Shown here: piece after piece, positions 1-10,729 of the stretch
Layout of the letters: each line of letters begins with the position of its first letter
How positions within the stretch are numbered: the stretch's first letter is position 1
Source of the DNA: Nocardia camponoti
GTDB lineage: Bacteria; Actinomycetota; Actinomycetes; Mycobacteriales; Mycobacteriaceae
NCBI RefSeq assembly: GCF_014646135.1
Contig: NZ_BMMW01000005.1
Coordinates: 1 to 54,663, forward strand
Direction: 5' to 3'
Length of the DNA stretch: 54,663 nt
The notes under the pieces: model-generated
The model's input: only the letters and a program-made list of their open reading frames with translations
Database searches by the model: none
What the model was told of the DNA's origin: nothing
Translations under genes and position numbers: made by a program

Positions 1-93
1 CGTTATCCCTGCCGGTGAAGGCCGGGTCGGTGTCCGTGTCGCTCTGACTCGAATAAAGTTACGTGTTGATCGGGACGATGTCAACTCCGCAGG
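1..93. other. Left edge, no gene assigned
   Basis: Ninety-three bases downstream of the bioD stop. I see no reading frame with a convincing start, Shine-Dalgarno sequence or recognisable protein on either strand. It may hold the end of a gene lying outside the window, but nothing here shows which. Confidence 0.4.
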
Positions 94-762
94 TCAGGGG
101 CACCATTTGGGCTCAAACCAGCTTGGCGCCGTGACTGTGAACCGCTCCTGCGACCACTTCCCGACCCCGGCGGGCACGATCCCGCGTACTTCTTCGCCAG
201 TAATGCGCGGGAGATCGTCGCGATTGCATCGCTCGGCCAGTCCAGGCTCGCTCGGCCACGACCCAATGACCAGTCCCGCGCACTCCACGCCCGATGCCGC
301 GAGCAGTCGGGTCGTCAGCTCGCTGTGGTTGAGCGTGCCCAGCCCGGCGGCGGCTACAACCAGGACCGGAGCGCCGATCTTTTGCGCTAGGTCGAGGAGG
401 GTGAACTCGCCCATTCGCACGAGCAGTCCGCCCGCGCCTTCAACAAGAACCAGGTCGGCATCGCGCAAAGTGTCGATGGCAGAAGCGGTTTCGGCTAAGC
501 CGAGCAGCGGCATCCCCGCGCGACGGGCAGCGGTGTCGGGTGCGAGCGGTTCGGGGTAACGCGCGAGTTCGAGCGTGCGCGTGACACCAGACAGCCGCGT
601 GACCTCGGCTAGATCGCCCGGTTCACCCGGCGCGATCCCGGTCTGAGCTGGCTTACATACCGCGACGGTTCGACCGGCGGCGACTGCGGTGGCAGCGAGC
701 GCGGCCGTGACGATCGTCTTGCCAACATCGGTCGACGTGCCACTAATCAGCAGGATGCTCAC
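94..762 (-). CDS. bioD: Dethiobiotin synthase BioD
   Basis: ATP-dependent carboxylation of 7,8-diaminononanoate to dethiobiotin, the penultimate step of biotin synthesis, in the cytosol. The 222-aa product begins with the family P-loop GTSTDVGKT (residues 8-16) and has VEGAGGLLV near residue 107, the magnesium/substrate segment of BioD. Length fits the family. The GTG start overlaps the bioF stop as GTGA, so the two genes are translationally coupled, and bioD is the last gene of the minus-strand bioA-bioF-bioD operon. Identification rests on motifs plus operon context. Confidence 0.95.
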   Translation of the reverse strand: MSILLISGTSTDVGKTIVTAALAATAVAAGRTVAVCKPAQTGIAPGEPGDLAEVTRLSGVTRTLELARYPEPLAPDTAARRAGMPLLGLAETASAIDTLRDADLVLVEGAGGLLVRMGEFTLLDLAQKIGAPVLVVAAAGLGTLNHSELTTRLLAASGVECAGLVIGSWPSEPGLAERCNRDDLPRITGEEVRGIVPAGVGKWSQERFTVTAPSWFEPKWCP

Positions 763-1922
763 GCACTGACCGCCTCGCGCGCACCGGCGAGAACATCGCC
801 GAGCACGTCAGCGATCACGTCAAGCTCAGCCGACGTCAAGTTCGCGCGAGCGGTCAATCGAAGTCGCGACGTGCCCGCCGGGACGGACGGCGGCCGGAAG
901 CAGCCGACATCGAGCCCGCGTGCTCGGCACGCTTGCGCGGCGTCGAACGCGACCTGCGCTTCGCCAAGGACAACCGAGACGACCGCGGATTCCGGCGCGG
1001 GCACGTCAACGCCCGCCGCCCGCGCGACATCCGCGATGGCCGTCGCCCGCTCAAGCACCCGACCGGCCATTGCCGGATCGCGGCGAAGCAGCGCGAGCGC
1101 GGCGCGGGCAGCGCCGACGGCGGCTGGCGCGAGCCCAGTGTCGAAAATGAAACTGCGCGCGGCGTCGATGAGGTGCGCGCGTACGCGCGCATCGGCGAGC
1201 ACAACGCCACCCTGGGCGGCGAACGCCTTCGACAGCGTCGCGGTGACGATCACGTCCGGTTCGCCAGCGAGGCCGACCTCGTGAACGAGTCCGCGCCCAC
1301 CAAGACCACGGACGCCAAGGCCATGCGCCTCGTCGACAACAAGCAGCGCACCCGCAGCTCGGCACACGCGATGCAGCTCAACAAGCGGGGCTAGATCGCC
1401 GTCGGCACTAAAGACAGAGTCGGTGAGGACGAGCGCCCGCGCCTCAACCCGCTCACCAAGGAGGCGTTCGACGGCAGCGACATCGCGATGCGGCGCGACG
1501 GCGACGCGAGCCCGCGACAGTCGACAAGCGTCGACAAGCGACGCGTGACTGCCCGCATCGGAAACAACAAGATCCTCACGCCCAGCGAGCGCGGTCACCA
1601 CGCCAAGGTTGGCCGCGTACCCGCTCGCGAACACCAATCCGCTTGCGGCACCGACGAATTCAGCGAGTTCATCCTCAAGCTGAGCGTGCTCGGCGGTGGT
1701 TCCGGTGACGAGTCGCGAGCCGGTCGCGCCGGTCCCCCACCGTCGCACTGACGCGATCGCGCCATCGACAACGTCGGGGTGCTTGGCTAGTCCGAGGTAG
1801 TCGTTGGACGCTAGATCGATCGCGGTCGAAACGGGTTCGCGCACGCGCAGGTTCCTGCGTAATCCGGCGTCGACGCGTTCGGCCGCGTAGCTGTCCAACC
1901 AACTCAACGGATCAATACTCAC
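759..1922 (-). CDS. bioF: 8-amino-7-oxononanoate synthase BioF
   Basis: PLP-dependent decarboxylative condensation of pimeloyl thioester with L-alanine to give 8-amino-7-oxononanoate. The 387-aa protein shows the alpha-oxoamine synthase signatures: SNDYLGLA near residue 40, the GTGATGSRLVTG glycine-rich segment, VDEAHGLGVRG around residue 196 and the PLP lysine in TLSKAFAAQGG near residue 232. The start is GTG. It lies 26 bp downstream of the bioA stop, and the gap carries a palindromic operator (1939-1951), so bioF-bioD may be transcribed from an internal promoter as well as with bioA. Confidence 0.95.
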   Translation of the reverse strand: MSIDPLSWLDSYAAERVDAGLRRNLRVREPVSTAIDLASNDYLGLAKHPDVVDGAIASVRRWGTGATGSRLVTGTTAEHAQLEDELAEFVGAASGLVFASGYAANLGVVTALAGREDLVVSDAGSHASLVDACRLSRARVAVAPHRDVAAVERLLGERVEARALVLTDSVFSADGDLAPLVELHRVCRAAGALLVVDEAHGLGVRGLGGRGLVHEVGLAGEPDVIVTATLSKAFAAQGGVVLADARVRAHLIDAARSFIFDTGLAPAAVGAARAALALLRRDPAMAGRVLERATAIADVARAAGVDVPAPESAVVSVVLGEAQVAFDAAQACRARGLDVGCFRPPSVPAGTSRLRLTARANLTSAELDVIADVLGDVLAGAREAVSA

Positions 1923-1938
1923 AGCTGACGACTGTACT

Positions 1939-1951
1939 TGAACGGTGTTCA
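1939..1951. promoter_or_regulatory. BioQ-like operator between bioA and bioF
   Basis: The perfect palindrome TGAACGGTGTTCA (5-bp arms, 3-bp centre) covers the bioA stop codon and sits 17 bp upstream of the bioF start. Its core is identical to the longer operator in front of bioA at 3279-3295. BioQ, the TetR-family biotin repressor of mycobacteria and corynebacteria, recognises sites of this TGAAC-N3-GTTCA type. No bioQ gene is in the window, so the regulator is inferred. Confidence 0.75.
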
Positions 1952-3241
1952 GGACGGGTCAGGTTGGCCCGTTGACGCCGCGACGGCCGCTCGCACGCCC
2001 GCGGTGATCGTCGCGATGTCCGCGGTGGAACTAATGAACGGCGGCATCGTGTAAACGAGATCGCGGAATGGGCGCAACCACGCGCCGGCCGCGACGGCGG
2101 CGTCGGTCGCGGCAACCATGTTCACCGGCTCAGCCAGTTGAACAACGCCAATCGCGCCAAGAATGCGCACGTCAACGACGCCGGGCTCGTCGATGAGCGG
2201 CTTCAACCCGGCGGTCAGCTCGGCATTGATCCGCGACACCTCGCCGCGCCAATCGCGGGTGGCGAGCAGTTCGAGCGAAGCGACCGCGACCGCGCACGCG
2301 AGCGGGTTGCCCATGAAAGTGGGCCCGTGCATGAGCCCGCCGTGGGCAGCGCTGATCGTCTGGGCGATCTCGGACGTACACAGCGCGGCCGCCAGGGTGA
2401 GGTATCCGCCGGTCAGCGCCTTGCCGACGCACATGACGTCGGGTGCGACGCGCGCGTGGTCGGCGGCGAAGAGTTCGCCGGTGCGGCCAAAGCCGGTCGC
2501 GATCTCGTCGAAGACCAGCAGGACATCGTGTTCATCGCAGATGCGACGGAGTTCGGTCAGGTAGCGCGGATCGTGGAAGCGCATCCCGCCCGCGCCCTGC
2601 ACGACCGGTTCGACGATCACCGCGGCGACCTCATCGCGATGCTCGGCAACGGCCGCTTCGAACACATCTACATAGGAAAGGTCGAACTCGGTCGGGGGCG
2701 CGGGGACAAAGACCTGCTCGGTGAGGACGTCGGTCCAGAGCGAGTGCATGCCGCCTTCGGGGTCGCACACGCTCATCGGGGTGAAGGTGTCGCCGTGGTA
2801 GCCGCCACGCCAGGTGAGGAGCCGATACTTCTCCGGTCGACCGAGCGCGCGCCAATATTGCAGGCACATCTTCGTCGCGACTTCGACCGAAATCGACCCC
2901 GAATCACACAGGAACACCTTGTCCAGTCCGTCTGGCGTCAGGTCGACAAGCAGTTTCGTGAGCGCGACGGCAGGCTCATGGGTGAGGCCGCCAAACATCA
3001 CGTGACTCATCTTGCGCGATTGCGCGAGCAGCGCGGCGTCGAGGACGGGATGTTGGTAGCCGTGGACGGCGGCCCACCACGAACTCATTCCGTCGACGAG
3101 TTCCCTGCCATCGGCGAGGGTCAGTCGAGTGCCGGACGCGCTCGCCACGATCAGTGGCTCGGTCGTCGCGGGGAATCCGCCGTAGGGATGCCACACATGC
3201 TCGGCATCAAGGGCGGAAATCTGCTCGGGGGTGAGGTGCAC
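1949..3241 (-). CDS. bioA: Adenosylmethionine--8-amino-7-oxononanoate aminotransferase BioA
   Basis: PLP enzyme that moves an amino group from S-adenosylmethionine to 8-amino-7-oxononanoate. The 430-aa product has the family's N-terminal HVWHPYGG, MSSWWAAVHGYQHP (residues about 51-64), the LVFDEIATGFGRTG cofactor segment and the PLP lysine in CVGKALTGGY. WHPY and the paired tryptophans are the substrate-recognition features separating BioA from other class III aminotransferases. The start is GTG, 38 bp from the upstream operator. It is the first gene of the biotin operon and diverges from the cupin gene. Confidence 0.95.
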   Translation of the reverse strand: MHLTPEQISALDAEHVWHPYGGFPATTEPLIVASASGTRLTLADGRELVDGMSSWWAAVHGYQHPVLDAALLAQSRKMSHVMFGGLTHEPAVALTKLLVDLTPDGLDKVFLCDSGSISVEVATKMCLQYWRALGRPEKYRLLTWRGGYHGDTFTPMSVCDPEGGMHSLWTDVLTEQVFVPAPPTEFDLSYVDVFEAAVAEHRDEVAAVIVEPVVQGAGGMRFHDPRYLTELRRICDEHDVLLVFDEIATGFGRTGELFAADHARVAPDVMCVGKALTGGYLTLAAALCTSEIAQTISAAHGGLMHGPTFMGNPLACAVAVASLELLATRDWRGEVSRINAELTAGLKPLIDEPGVVDVRILGAIGVVQLAEPVNMVAATDAAVAAGAWLRPFRDLVYTMPPFISSTADIATITAGVRAAVAASTGQPDPS

Positions 3242-3278
3242 GGCTATCCCGTCATCAGCGGCGTTGAAAATAAGCGGC

Positions 3279-3295
3279 CTTGAACGGTGTTCAAG
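3279..3295. promoter_or_regulatory. BioQ-like operator upstream of bioA
   Basis: A 17-bp perfect palindrome CTTGAACGGTGTTCAAG (7-bp arms, GGT centre) lies in the divergent region between bioA (minus) and the cupin gene (plus). It contains the same 13-bp core as the site at 1939-1951. Position and symmetry suit repression of bioA transcription by a BioQ-type TetR regulator. It could also influence the divergent gene, whose start is 52 bp away. Confidence 0.8.
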
Positions 3296-3346
3296 TTAGC
3301 ACTGAACCCCTCCCCCAAGCACCCGCATTCCGGCATAATTCAGTCT

Positions 3347-3901
3347 ATGGCTGAGACGGGATCGGTCCTGAACTTCCGCAGCGGAAATCGCATCACCCTC
3401 GTCGACCAAGGCGCCGACGGCGATGGCGAATACCTGCGAATCGAACACGTGATTCCGCAAACGGGTCGGCTAGTTGGACCGCACTGGCATCCGATCCTGC
3501 AAGAGACCTTCCACGTCCGGGCTGGACAGCTCAGGTTCCGCGTCGACGGCGTCGAAACGACGGCCGGTCCTGGCACGACTGTTGTCGTGAAACCGCGTGC
3601 GACGCACGAGTTTTGGAATGATTCCAGCGAAACAGTGCTTGAGCACGAGGTTCGTCCACCGCTGCATCACTGGGAGATGTTCGAGTTCATGAGCCGCCTC
3701 GACCAGGCCGGGCGCATGACCAAGCTCGGCCTTCCACGCAACCCGCTCGCGCTCGGGTTGCTGTGGGAATACGGCGACGGGTACGTGGCAGGGCCGCCGC
3801 CCGCGCTGCAACGGGCGGTGTTCGGCAACATCGCCAAGCTCGCTCGCACGCTCGGATATGAGCGCAAACTAGTCGCGTCCACCAGCGCTGACCAGGGCTA
3901 A
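3347..3901 (+). CDS. Cupin-domain protein
   Basis: A 184-aa protein starting at ATG 3347. A longer frame from 3287 would run through the bio operator and is unlikely. The double-psi beta-barrel signature is visible: GPHWHPILQETFHVRAGQL with paired histidines and glutamate near residues 44-55, and a second motif around RATHEFWN, typical metal ligands of cupins. There is no signal peptide, so it should be cytosolic. The C-terminal half (about residue 115 on) is helical and not diagnostic. Substrate unknown. It diverges from bioA, but nothing ties it to biotin metabolism. Confidence 0.75.
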   Translation: MAETGSVLNFRSGNRITLVDQGADGDGEYLRIEHVIPQTGRLVGPHWHPILQETFHVRAGQLRFRVDGVETTAGPGTTVVVKPRATHEFWNDSSETVLEHEVRPPLHHWEMFEFMSRLDQAGRMTKLGLPRNPLALGLLWEYGDGYVAGPPPALQRAVFGNIAKLARTLGYERKLVASTSADQG

Positions 3902-3948
3902 TCCCGCAGCCCGCGCGGCGGCGACGGGGGTTCCATTACTGTCGTTAC

Positions 3949-6109
<2,161 letters not shown>

Positions 6110-6126
<17 letters not shown>

Positions 6127-8539
6127 GACATACGTGACCGATCCCCTCACCCTGCTGCATCGTGCGCCCGTGCGCGGCAGCAACGTGCGCAGCACCTACC
6201 GGCTGCAGTTGCGCCCCGACGCGCTCACTTTCAATGATGCGCGGGTCATCGCGGAGTACTTGCAACAGCTGGGTGTTTCGCACCTGTATCTGTCGCCGGT
6301 GCTCACCGCCGCACGTGGGTCTACGCACGGCTACGACATCACCGACCCGACGACGGTGTCGCTTGCGCTGGGCGGCCCGACTGGGCTCAAAGCGCTGTCG
6401 GATGAGGTACGCAGTCGCGGCATGGGGCTCATCATCGACTGGGTGCCCAACCACGTTGGCGTCGCCGATCCGAGGCAGAACGCGTGGTGGTGGGATGTCC
6501 TGCGGCATGGGCGAGAATCCAAGTACGCCAAGTACTTTGACATCGACTGGAGTCCGGGCAACGGCGCTGGCGGTCGACTCGCGCTGCCCGTACTCGCGAA
6601 TGAGAACGACCCCGCCGCGCTGACCGTCGACCGGTCGGGCCCCGAACCGATGCTTGCCCTGCACGACCTGCGCTTCCCCATCGCACCCGGCACCGACGGC
6701 GACAACGCGCTGCGCATTCACGACCGGCAGCACTATCGCCTCGTAAGCTGGAAAGCGGGCGTGTGCACCTACCGCCGCTTCTTCGCGGTGAGTAGCTTGG
6801 CGGCGATTCGCCAGGAAGATCCCGAGGTTTTCGAGGTCACGCACCGCGAGCTTGCCGCGTGGTGCGAACACGACCTCATCGACGGCGTGCGCGTCGACCA
6901 TCCCGACGGGCTCGCGCACCCGAGCACGTATCTGACCCGCTTGCGCCGACTGATTGGTCCGAATCGGCTGCTGCTCATCGAGAAGATCCTCGCCCACCGC
7001 GAGCCGCTCGACGCGACGCTGCCGGTCGACGGGACAACCGGTTACGAAGCGCTCGCCGACATCGGCGGCGTGCTGATCGACCCGACCGGCGAAACAACGC
7101 TCACCGAGCTGTCGCAACACGTCGCCAACCACGGCAGCGATCGCGCCTGGTTCGGCGAAACCGAGCATCGGATCAAACGCGCGGTCGCCGAAACGATCCT
7201 CGCGCCCGAAATTCGACGCCTGGTCGCCGCCATCAAGCGCGACGGCAACGCAGGCAGTTTCGACACTCTCGCGATCAGTAACGCGACGATCGAAGTGCTC
7301 GCGTTCATGCCCGTCTACCGGGTCGACTACGCCCCGCTCGCGGGCGTGACCGCCGCGATTGTCGGCGAGGTCGAGCGACGCAATGCTGAACTGACAGCAC
7401 CACTTTCGGTGTTGGTGACCGCGCTCGCGGCCGGTGGTGAAGCGGCGATGCGCTTCAGCCAGGTATGTGGGGCGATCACCGCGAAGTCGGTCGAAGACAC
7501 CATGTTCTACCAGGGCGCGCGGCTGGTCTCGTTGCAGGAAGTCGGCGGCAATCCCGCGCGATTCGGCCACTCCCCCAACGACTTTCACCTTGCGAACAGC
7601 GAACGCGCGCATCGATGGCCCGCCACGATGACGACGATCTCGACCCACGACACCAAGCGCGGCGAAGACGTCCGCGCGCGCATCGGCGTGTTGTCGCAGG
7701 TCGCGGACAAGTGGTCGGCGCAGGTGCGCACGTGGCTCGAACTCACGCCAGCACCCGACGGCGCGACGGCATTGTTCTTGTTGCAGAACATGTTTGGTGT
7801 GTGGCCAGCCGACGGTCACCCGGCATCGTCGGTACCGGGCTTGCGTGATCGTCTGCATCGCTTCGCCGAGAAATCCATGCGCGAAGCGGGAACGAAGTCG
7901 TCGTGGGAAGAGCCGGATGCCCAGTTCGAAGCGGCGGTGCACGGGTGGCTCGACGCGGTAATCGACGGTCCGGTCGGCACCGGCATCGGCGATTTGGTGT
8001 ACGAACTCGCCCCGCACGCGTGGTCAGATTCGTTGGCGCAGAAGCTCTTACAACTCTGCGCGCCCGGCATTCCCGATATCTATCAGGGCACCGAGTTGTG
8101 GGAAGACTCGCTCGTGGACCCCGACAATCGACGGCCGGTGAACTTCGCGCACCGCATTTCGAAACTGCAATCGCTTGCCGACACGCCCGCGCTCGACAAC
8201 ACCGGCGCGGCGAAGATGTGGGTGGTCGCCTATGCGCTGTGGTTGCGCAGAGAACGGCCGGAATGCTTTGTTGGCGGCAACTATTCGCCGCTGTACGCCG
8301 TTGGTGAGCACGCCCATCGCGTTGTCGCTTACGGGCGCGGGCCCGCTGGGGAGTCGCCTGAGGTGATCGTCGCGGTGACCCGACATTCGGTGGGCCTTGG
8401 TGCGAACGGCTGGTTGGACACGACGTTGTCGCTGCCCGAGGGCACCTGGACGGACCGACTGACCGGCAATGTGTTCGCGGGAGCGGCACGGATGGACAAA
8501 CTGTTCACCCGATTGCCGGTGGCGTTGCTGGTGCGCTAG
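6110..8539 (+). CDS. treY: Maltooligosyl trehalose synthase TreY
   Basis: GH13 enzyme isomerising the terminal alpha-1,4 bond of maltodextrins to the alpha,alpha-1,1 bond of maltooligosyl trehalose; TreZ then releases trehalose. About 809 aa from ATG 6110. GTG 6134, in the same frame, is an equally plausible start because family members begin shortly before STYRLQL (6193). Visible motifs are STYRLQLRPDALTF, VSHLYLSPVL, IDWVPNHVGV, DGVRVDHPDGL with the nucleophile Asp, LLIEKILA, and a C-terminal APGIPDIYQGTE block. The stop shares the palindrome CTAG with the stop of the convergent small membrane protein. Confidence 0.95.
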
Positions 8540-8784
8540 CCGTGGTGTGCGTGGCGCGAACCGACGAGCATCGCCGAACCGAGCACCCACCGCAGGGTGG
8601 CCGCGCCCGCGGCGGCAAGCACCGCGACGTCGACGCTTGAGGTGACAACCAACAGCAGCAGACCAACGACAAGCCCGACGACGAGCGCCTGCAGCTTGTA
8701 CAGCGGCCACGCGCTGCCCGCGATATCCACGGTCGACGTCCCACCAAGGGACGCTGCCGTCGCGCGTCGGGTCACCATTGCCAT
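8536..8784 (-). CDS. Small membrane protein, unknown
   Basis: An 82-aa product from ATG 8784; an upstream in-frame start at 8820 would add 12 weak residues. Residues about 28-48 (LQALVVGLVVGLLLLVVT) and 50-72 form two hydrophobic segments with a short turn, so it is probably a two-span inner-membrane protein with a His-containing tail (SRHAHHG). I do not recognise the family. Its stop codon is the reverse complement of the treY stop on the same four bases (CTAG, 8536-8539). It sits between the trehalose and ilvA genes on the opposite strand. Confidence 0.55.
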   Translation of the reverse strand: MAMVTRRATAASLGGTSTVDIAGSAWPLYKLQALVVGLVVGLLLLVVTSSVDVAVLAAAGAATLRWVLGSAMLVGSRHAHHG

Positions 8785-8881
8785 GTCAATAGGATAGCCG
8801 GACGCCAGAGTTCGGTCCACCTAACTTTCGCCCAGCGCGACTGTCGGGAACATCACATCGGGCGAACTCGTTGTGCAGGTC

Positions 8882-9319
8882 ATGCCACTACAAGGAGAGT
8901 ACGCACCCAGCACATCCGAGTGGGCCCGCAAGCAGGCCGAGACGTATGAGAACTCAGGCGGCACCGCGGGCAATGAAATGCAGGGCGTCCCGATCGTGCT
9001 GCTCACCACGGTCGGCGCGAAAACGGGCAAGCTGCGCAAGACCCCGCTGATGCGCGTCGAGCACGACGGCGAGTACGCGGTTGTCGCCTCCCTGGGCGGC
9101 GCGCCGAAGAATCCGGTTTGGTACTACAACATCAAGGCCGACCCGCACGTCGAGCTGCGCGACGGCACAACAACCAAGGACTACACCGCGCGCGAGGTGT
9201 TCGGCGACGAACGTCAGCAGTGGTGGGATCGCGCGGTCAAGGTGTGGCCGGACTACGCCGAATACGCGAAGAAGACCGATCGCGTGATCCCGGTGTTCGT
9301 GCTCACTCCCGACAACTGA
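8882..9319 (+). CDS. Deazaflavin (F420)-dependent nitroreductase family protein (Rv1558-like)
   Basis: A 145-aa member of the split-barrel DDN/DUF385 family. ATG 8882 matches the family's typical MPLxGEYxPS start; a GTG nine bases upstream is in frame. Recognisable blocks are LTTVGAKTGKLRKTPLMRVE (residues about 39-58), the F420-phosphate binding region, and VVASLGGAPKNPVWYYNI, followed by DWHxxG-less strands ending in VIPVFVLTP. Relatives use F420H2 to reduce quinones or nitro compounds. Placement just before ilvA matches Rv1558-Rv1559 of M. tuberculosis. Substrate unknown. Confidence 0.85.
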   Translation: MPLQGEYAPSTSEWARKQAETYENSGGTAGNEMQGVPIVLLTTVGAKTGKLRKTPLMRVEHDGEYAVVASLGGAPKNPVWYYNIKADPHVELRDGTTTKDYTAREVFGDERQQWWDRAVKVWPDYAEYAKKTDRVIPVFVLTPDN

Positions 9320-9388
9320 GCAGGTAGGGCAGGCCCCGGCGTGCTGACGCCTGTCAGCCGCCGGGGACGTGCTCGGTACCATAAGCGC

Positions 9389-10729
9389 GTGTCCTCCTTC
9401 GCGAACGTCGCCGACGTGCCCCTATCTCTGCCGCCGCTCACCGCGGACGAGATCGATGCTGCCGCGAAGCGAATTTCGGGGATTATCGAGCCGACGCCGC
9501 TGCAATACAGTCCGCGACTCTCCGCGGCAAGCGGCGCGAAGGTGTATCTCAAGCGCGAAGACCTCACCGCAGTCCGTTCCTACAAGCTGCGCGGCGCGTA
9601 CAACCTGATGATCCAGCTCACCGAAGCTGAGCGGGCCGCTGGCGTTGTCGCGGCGTCGGCGGGCAATCACGCGCAAGGTGTCGCGTTCGCGTGTCGGGCG
9701 ATGGGCATTCAGGGGCGCATTTACGTGCCGACAACCACGCCTAAGCAAAAGCGCGACCGGATTCGCGTGCACGGCGGCGAGTTCGTCGAACTCATTGCCA
9801 TCGGCGAGACTTATGACGCCGCTGCCGCTGCCGCTGCCGCCGATGTCGAGCGCACCGGCGCGACGATGGTTCCGCCCTTCGACGACCCGCGCACCGCGGC
9901 CGGGCAGGGCACGATCGCGACCGAATTCCTCGATCAACTCGACACCACGCCCGACCTTGTTGTCGTGCCGGTCGGCGGTGGCGGTTGCCTCGCGGGCGTC
10001 AGCACCTATCTGCGCGAAAGGTCGCCTGGCACAAGCATTCTCGCTGCCGAACCGTCGGGGGCAGCGTCGATGACCGCCGCGCTCGTTGCTGGCGGGCCGG
10101 TCACGCTGCCCGAAATCGACCCGTTCGTTGACGGTGCCGCCGTGCGTCGCATTGGCGACCTCCCCTACCGCGCCGCCGCCGGGTTTGGCGCGCATGTGGT
10201 GTCGCACGCGTCGTTGCCGCTGGTCGCGGCGACGGATTCGTCGAGTTTCCAGATGATGCAGGTCGACGAAGGCGCGATCTGCACCGCGATGCTCGGGCTG
10301 TATCAAAACGAGGGCATCATCGCCGAGCCCGCGGGGGCGTTGGCGACAGCCGCGCTCGCCGAGGTCACGGTCACGCCGGGTGCCACCGTTGTCGTGCTGG
10401 TTTCCGGCGGCAACAATGACGTGTCACGCTACGGCGAGATCATCGAGCGGTCGCTTGTCCATCGCGGCCTCAAGCACTACTTCCTCGTCGACTTCCCGCA
10501 GGAACCGGGCGCGCTTCGCCGCTTCCTCGATGACGTGCTCGGCCCCGACGACGACATCACCATGTTCGAATACGTCAAGCGCAACAACCGCGAGACCGGG
10601 GCCGCGCTCGTCGGTATCGAACTCGGCGCGACCGACGACCTCACGTCGCTCATGCACCGCATCGCCGAGTCCCCGATTCAGGCGGAACGCCTGGAACCGG
10701 GGTCGCCCGCGTATCGCTACCTGACCTAG
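9389..10729 (+). CDS. ilvA: Threonine ammonia-lyase IlvA
   Basis: PLP enzyme converting L-threonine to 2-oxobutanoate and ammonia, the entry to isoleucine synthesis. It is 446 aa from GTG 9389, with a TACCAT -10-like hexamer just upstream. Motifs are YLKREDLTAVRSYKLRGA with the PLP lysine in SYKLRG (about residue 66), SAGNHAQGVA, and the VPVGGGG phosphate loop. The C-terminal single ACT-like regulatory domain (FLVDFPQEPGALRRFLDDVL) indicates the feedback-regulated short biosynthetic type. A run of GCCGCT hexamers at 9818-9841 encodes an alanine tract. The stop shares CTAG with the convergent hydrolase gene. Confidence 0.95.
   Translation: MSSFANVADVPLSLPPLTADEIDAAAKRISGIIEPTPLQYSPRLSAASGAKVYLKREDLTAVRSYKLRGAYNLMIQLTEAERAAGVVAASAGNHAQGVAFACRAMGIQGRIYVPTTTPKQKRDRIRVHGGEFVELIAIGETYDAAAAAAAADVERTGATMVPPFDDPRTAAGQGTIATEFLDQLDTTPDLVVVPVGGGGCLAGVSTYLRERSPGTSILAAEPSGAASMTAALVAGGPVTLPEIDPFVDGAAVRRIGDLPYRAAAGFGAHVVSHASLPLVAATDSSSFQMMQVDEGAICTAMLGLYQNEGIIAEPAGALATAALAEVTVTPGATVVVLVSGGNNDVSRYGEIIERSLVHRGLKHYFLVDFPQEPGALRRFLDDVLGPDDDITMFEYVKRNNRETGAALVGIELGATDDLTSLMHRIAESPIQAERLEPGSPAYRYLT

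Noticed and set aside
2138..3283. 381-codon plus-strand frame over bioA
   Set aside because: Antisense to bioA, which carries complete aminotransferase motifs and sits in a clear operon.
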